In this document: piece by piece, positions 62,560 through 64,000 of the stretch | Position numbering within the stretch: the first letter of the stretch is position 1 | How the letters are laid out: each line of letters starts with the position of its first letter | Source: Pisaster brevispinus | Taxonomy: Eukaryota > Echinodermata > Asteroidea > Forcipulatida > Asteriidae | NCBI GenBank assembly: GCA_023634235.1 | Contig: JAMKCF010000022.1 | Span: forward strand, 620,001-684,000 | Length of the DNA: 64,000 nucleotides | Direction of reading: 5' to 3' | Notes under the pieces: generated by a model | Told to the model about the DNA's origin: nothing | What the model saw: the letters and a program-made list of their open reading frames with translations, nothing else | The model's database searches: none | Translations under genes and position numbers: made by a program

Positions 62560-62857
62560 GACACATTGCCTTCGGATCGGCTGCTTTGGGGCTATGAAAA
62601 GCCTTTGTTATGAAATGAATATGGTTGGAAAGATGTTTTCATTATAGAATACATTGATTCTCACAAACATCCCTCAAAATTGTGTGGTTTTCATATTACT
62701 TTGTGAACTAACACGGTTCACCATTTTAGGAGTCAAACAATTTGTTCTACAAAATGGCGGACTGTGTTAGTTTGCAAAGTAAAAGGGAAACCACATGATT
62801 TTGAGGTATATTTGTGTTGATCATTACTTTTAAAACTTCTTTTCCAACCACTCAGCA
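62560..62857. mobile_element. Palindromic foldback MITE (GGACACATTGCC family)
   Basis: Lead-in GGGACACATTGCCTTCGGAT, then arm 1 (GGTTGGAAAGATGTTTTCAT, CTCAAAATTGTGTGGTTTTC, GAACTAACACGGTTCACCAT) and, after a short centre near 62735, arm 2 in inverted order (AAATGGCGGACTGTGTTAGT, GTAAAAGGGAAACCACATGA, CTTCTTTTCCAACCAC). Arms are about 100 bp. A half-copy lies at 21210-21405. Confidence 0.78.
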
Positions 62858-63215
62858 GAGTGTGGGTTCGAGTCCTGGTCATGACACTTGTGTCCTTACA
62901 AAGCAAGACACTTAACCATTATTGCTTCTTCTTTCCTATGAGATGTAAAGCTGTTGGTCCCGTGTGTTGTGTAATGCACATAAAAGAACCCAGAGCACTT
63001 ATTGTTAAGAGAAGGGATTCGCCCCCAGTGTTTTCTGGTGGTTGGCTGCAGATTGTGCCACAGCACCTTGTAAACCATTACATGGTGCTGTGAATAGATG
63101 GGTCTTATATTTCAAACATAGCTCCGCATACCTTGTAGGGAAAAAAATTAGTGCTTTGAGATGCCTGTGGGTAGGATAACGCGCATATAGGAACTGGGTA
63201 TTATTTTTTACTAAT
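62858..63215 (+). repeat. Leu-type SINE, 5'-truncated, with full 3' body
   Basis: Starts within the T-arm (GCAGAGTGTGGGTTCGAGTC), then CATGACACTTGTGTCC, TTGTGTAATGCACATAAAAG, TTCGCCCCCAGTG, GTGCCACAGCACCTTGTAAA and ends TATAGGAACTGGGTATTATT. Best reference for the 3' half of this family in the window. It is joined to the arm of the foldback at 62857. Confidence 0.72.
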
Positions 63216-64000
63216 AATTCCACTATATAAAAAGGTATAAACTCAGACTCTGCAGATTGACTGTTTGTCATGAAACATTAATATCTTTTTAAAGAGAAAG
63301 TACATCATGGTTTTTTTAAACTAGATTTGCTATCCTCTAGTTCGTAAAAAAATATAACTGACAAATAAGTTGTAAACTTTTCATCAAATTTGGCGATCAC
63401 GTTTTAGATAACACAAGGGCAAAACTAGGATTTTTCTGGTTTTCAGTCGCACTTTCCTTGACATTGACAATGTTTCTGACGAGAATATATCTGGTTCTTG
63501 GACAAGCTTATAAATGAGTGAGCAGTAAGACTTAAAATAATCAATTGGGTTTGTTTTTCCTTTGAATCACACAATTTCCTTACAAGCAGATTTTAAGCAC
63601 ACTGCAGGGTTTCATATCTTATAAACACAAGCACTTTTTGCAAAAACAAATTAATATAAATTGTTATACATATCCCTCTAAAACACTTTGTTCTCTCTCT
63701 ACAAAGTTACTTTTTGCTTCTTTTAATAGAGTGGCATACAAGAACATTGAAATAGGAGAGGTCATTGACCTTTACATGGTTTTTAAAACCCTTAAAGCCG
63801 TGTAAAACTTCCCCATTTTTGTCTTGAATCAGAGGACAGTTTGAACTCCTCAGACCTTCAAATCCTAGGTAATTCTTCAGCACATGTACTGGTACCAGAT
63901 CCCACATTTATGAAAGATTTATGATTTGCAGCATAATGAACTAATTATGATTAACAACAACAAACAAACAAAATCACTTGTGTCCGTAAACATTTGGTTC
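63216..64000. other. Intergenic, no gene recognised
   Basis: AT-rich with only short ORFs; nothing matched to families elsewhere in the window. Confidence 0.4.

Overview
The window looks like a stretch of an AT-rich marine invertebrate genome, most likely an echinoderm and perhaps a sea star. I infer this from a tandem family of fibrinogen-related (FReD) lectin-like genes, many tRNA-derived SINEs, CR1/L2-like and RTE-like LINE remnants, and foldback/MITE families with ends such as GGGCC(C/T)AATTTCATAGAGC. The species assignment is inference. No bacterial-style operons, CRISPR arrays or bona fide tRNA/rRNA genes were seen.

The only convincing host genes are a minus-strand cluster of intronless genes for secreted proteins: signal peptide, one PAN/Apple domain, a Ser/Thr/Pro-rich linker and a C-terminal fibrinogen (FBG) domain. 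I number them FReD-1 (5426-6448, in-frame stop), FReD-2 (15005-16573, 21 mucin-like 9-residue repeats), FReD-3 (25588-27081, 11 repeats), FReD-4 (31597-32622, short form), FReD-5 (36316-37524), FReD-6 pseudogene (43240-43489, only the FBG C-terminus, joined to its own upstream region), FReD-7 (46659-47976, one frameshift) and FReD-8 (52587-53906). Smaller relics lie at 5035-5185, 46470-46610 and 52400-52545. An orphan upstream region at about 60890-61260 marks a lost copy.

Three subfamilies are visible from the signal peptides: A (FReD-1, -2), B (FReD-3, -5) and C (FReD-4, -7, -8). B and C members carry a half-FBG module (B very diverged) before the linker, except FReD-4, which seems to have lost the linker by recombination at the shared CDMETDG segment. 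Several tracts are nearly identical across subfamilies, suggesting gene conversion. Upstream regions of most copies carry several CCAAT boxes.

The rest is repeats. 1-15 kb: a LINE relic, SINEs, MITEs and a 41-bp minisatellite. 17-25 kb: a 19-bp satellite, foldbacks, a 5-bp-TSD hAT-like MITE and SINEs. 27-44 kb: segmental duplications between FReD genes, a PIF/Harbinger-like element (35295-36153) carrying a TATA box and a tiny basic ORF, piggyBac-like MITEs, and hammerhead/Penelope-like motifs. 49-52 kb: a 5'-truncated LINE followed by a 1.2-kb element with 0.4-kb inverted repeats. 55-60 kb: a 5-kb element with 0.6-kb inverted repeats rich in ATGGCGGC motifs, containing a broken RTE-like LINE and a separate cysteine-rich relic. 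61-63 kb: SINE pieces and a palindromic foldback.

The FReD products would act outside the cell, the FBG domain binding carbohydrate or acetylated ligands and the PAN domain mediating protein or glycan contact. A role in innate recognition is inferred from the family, not shown by sequence.
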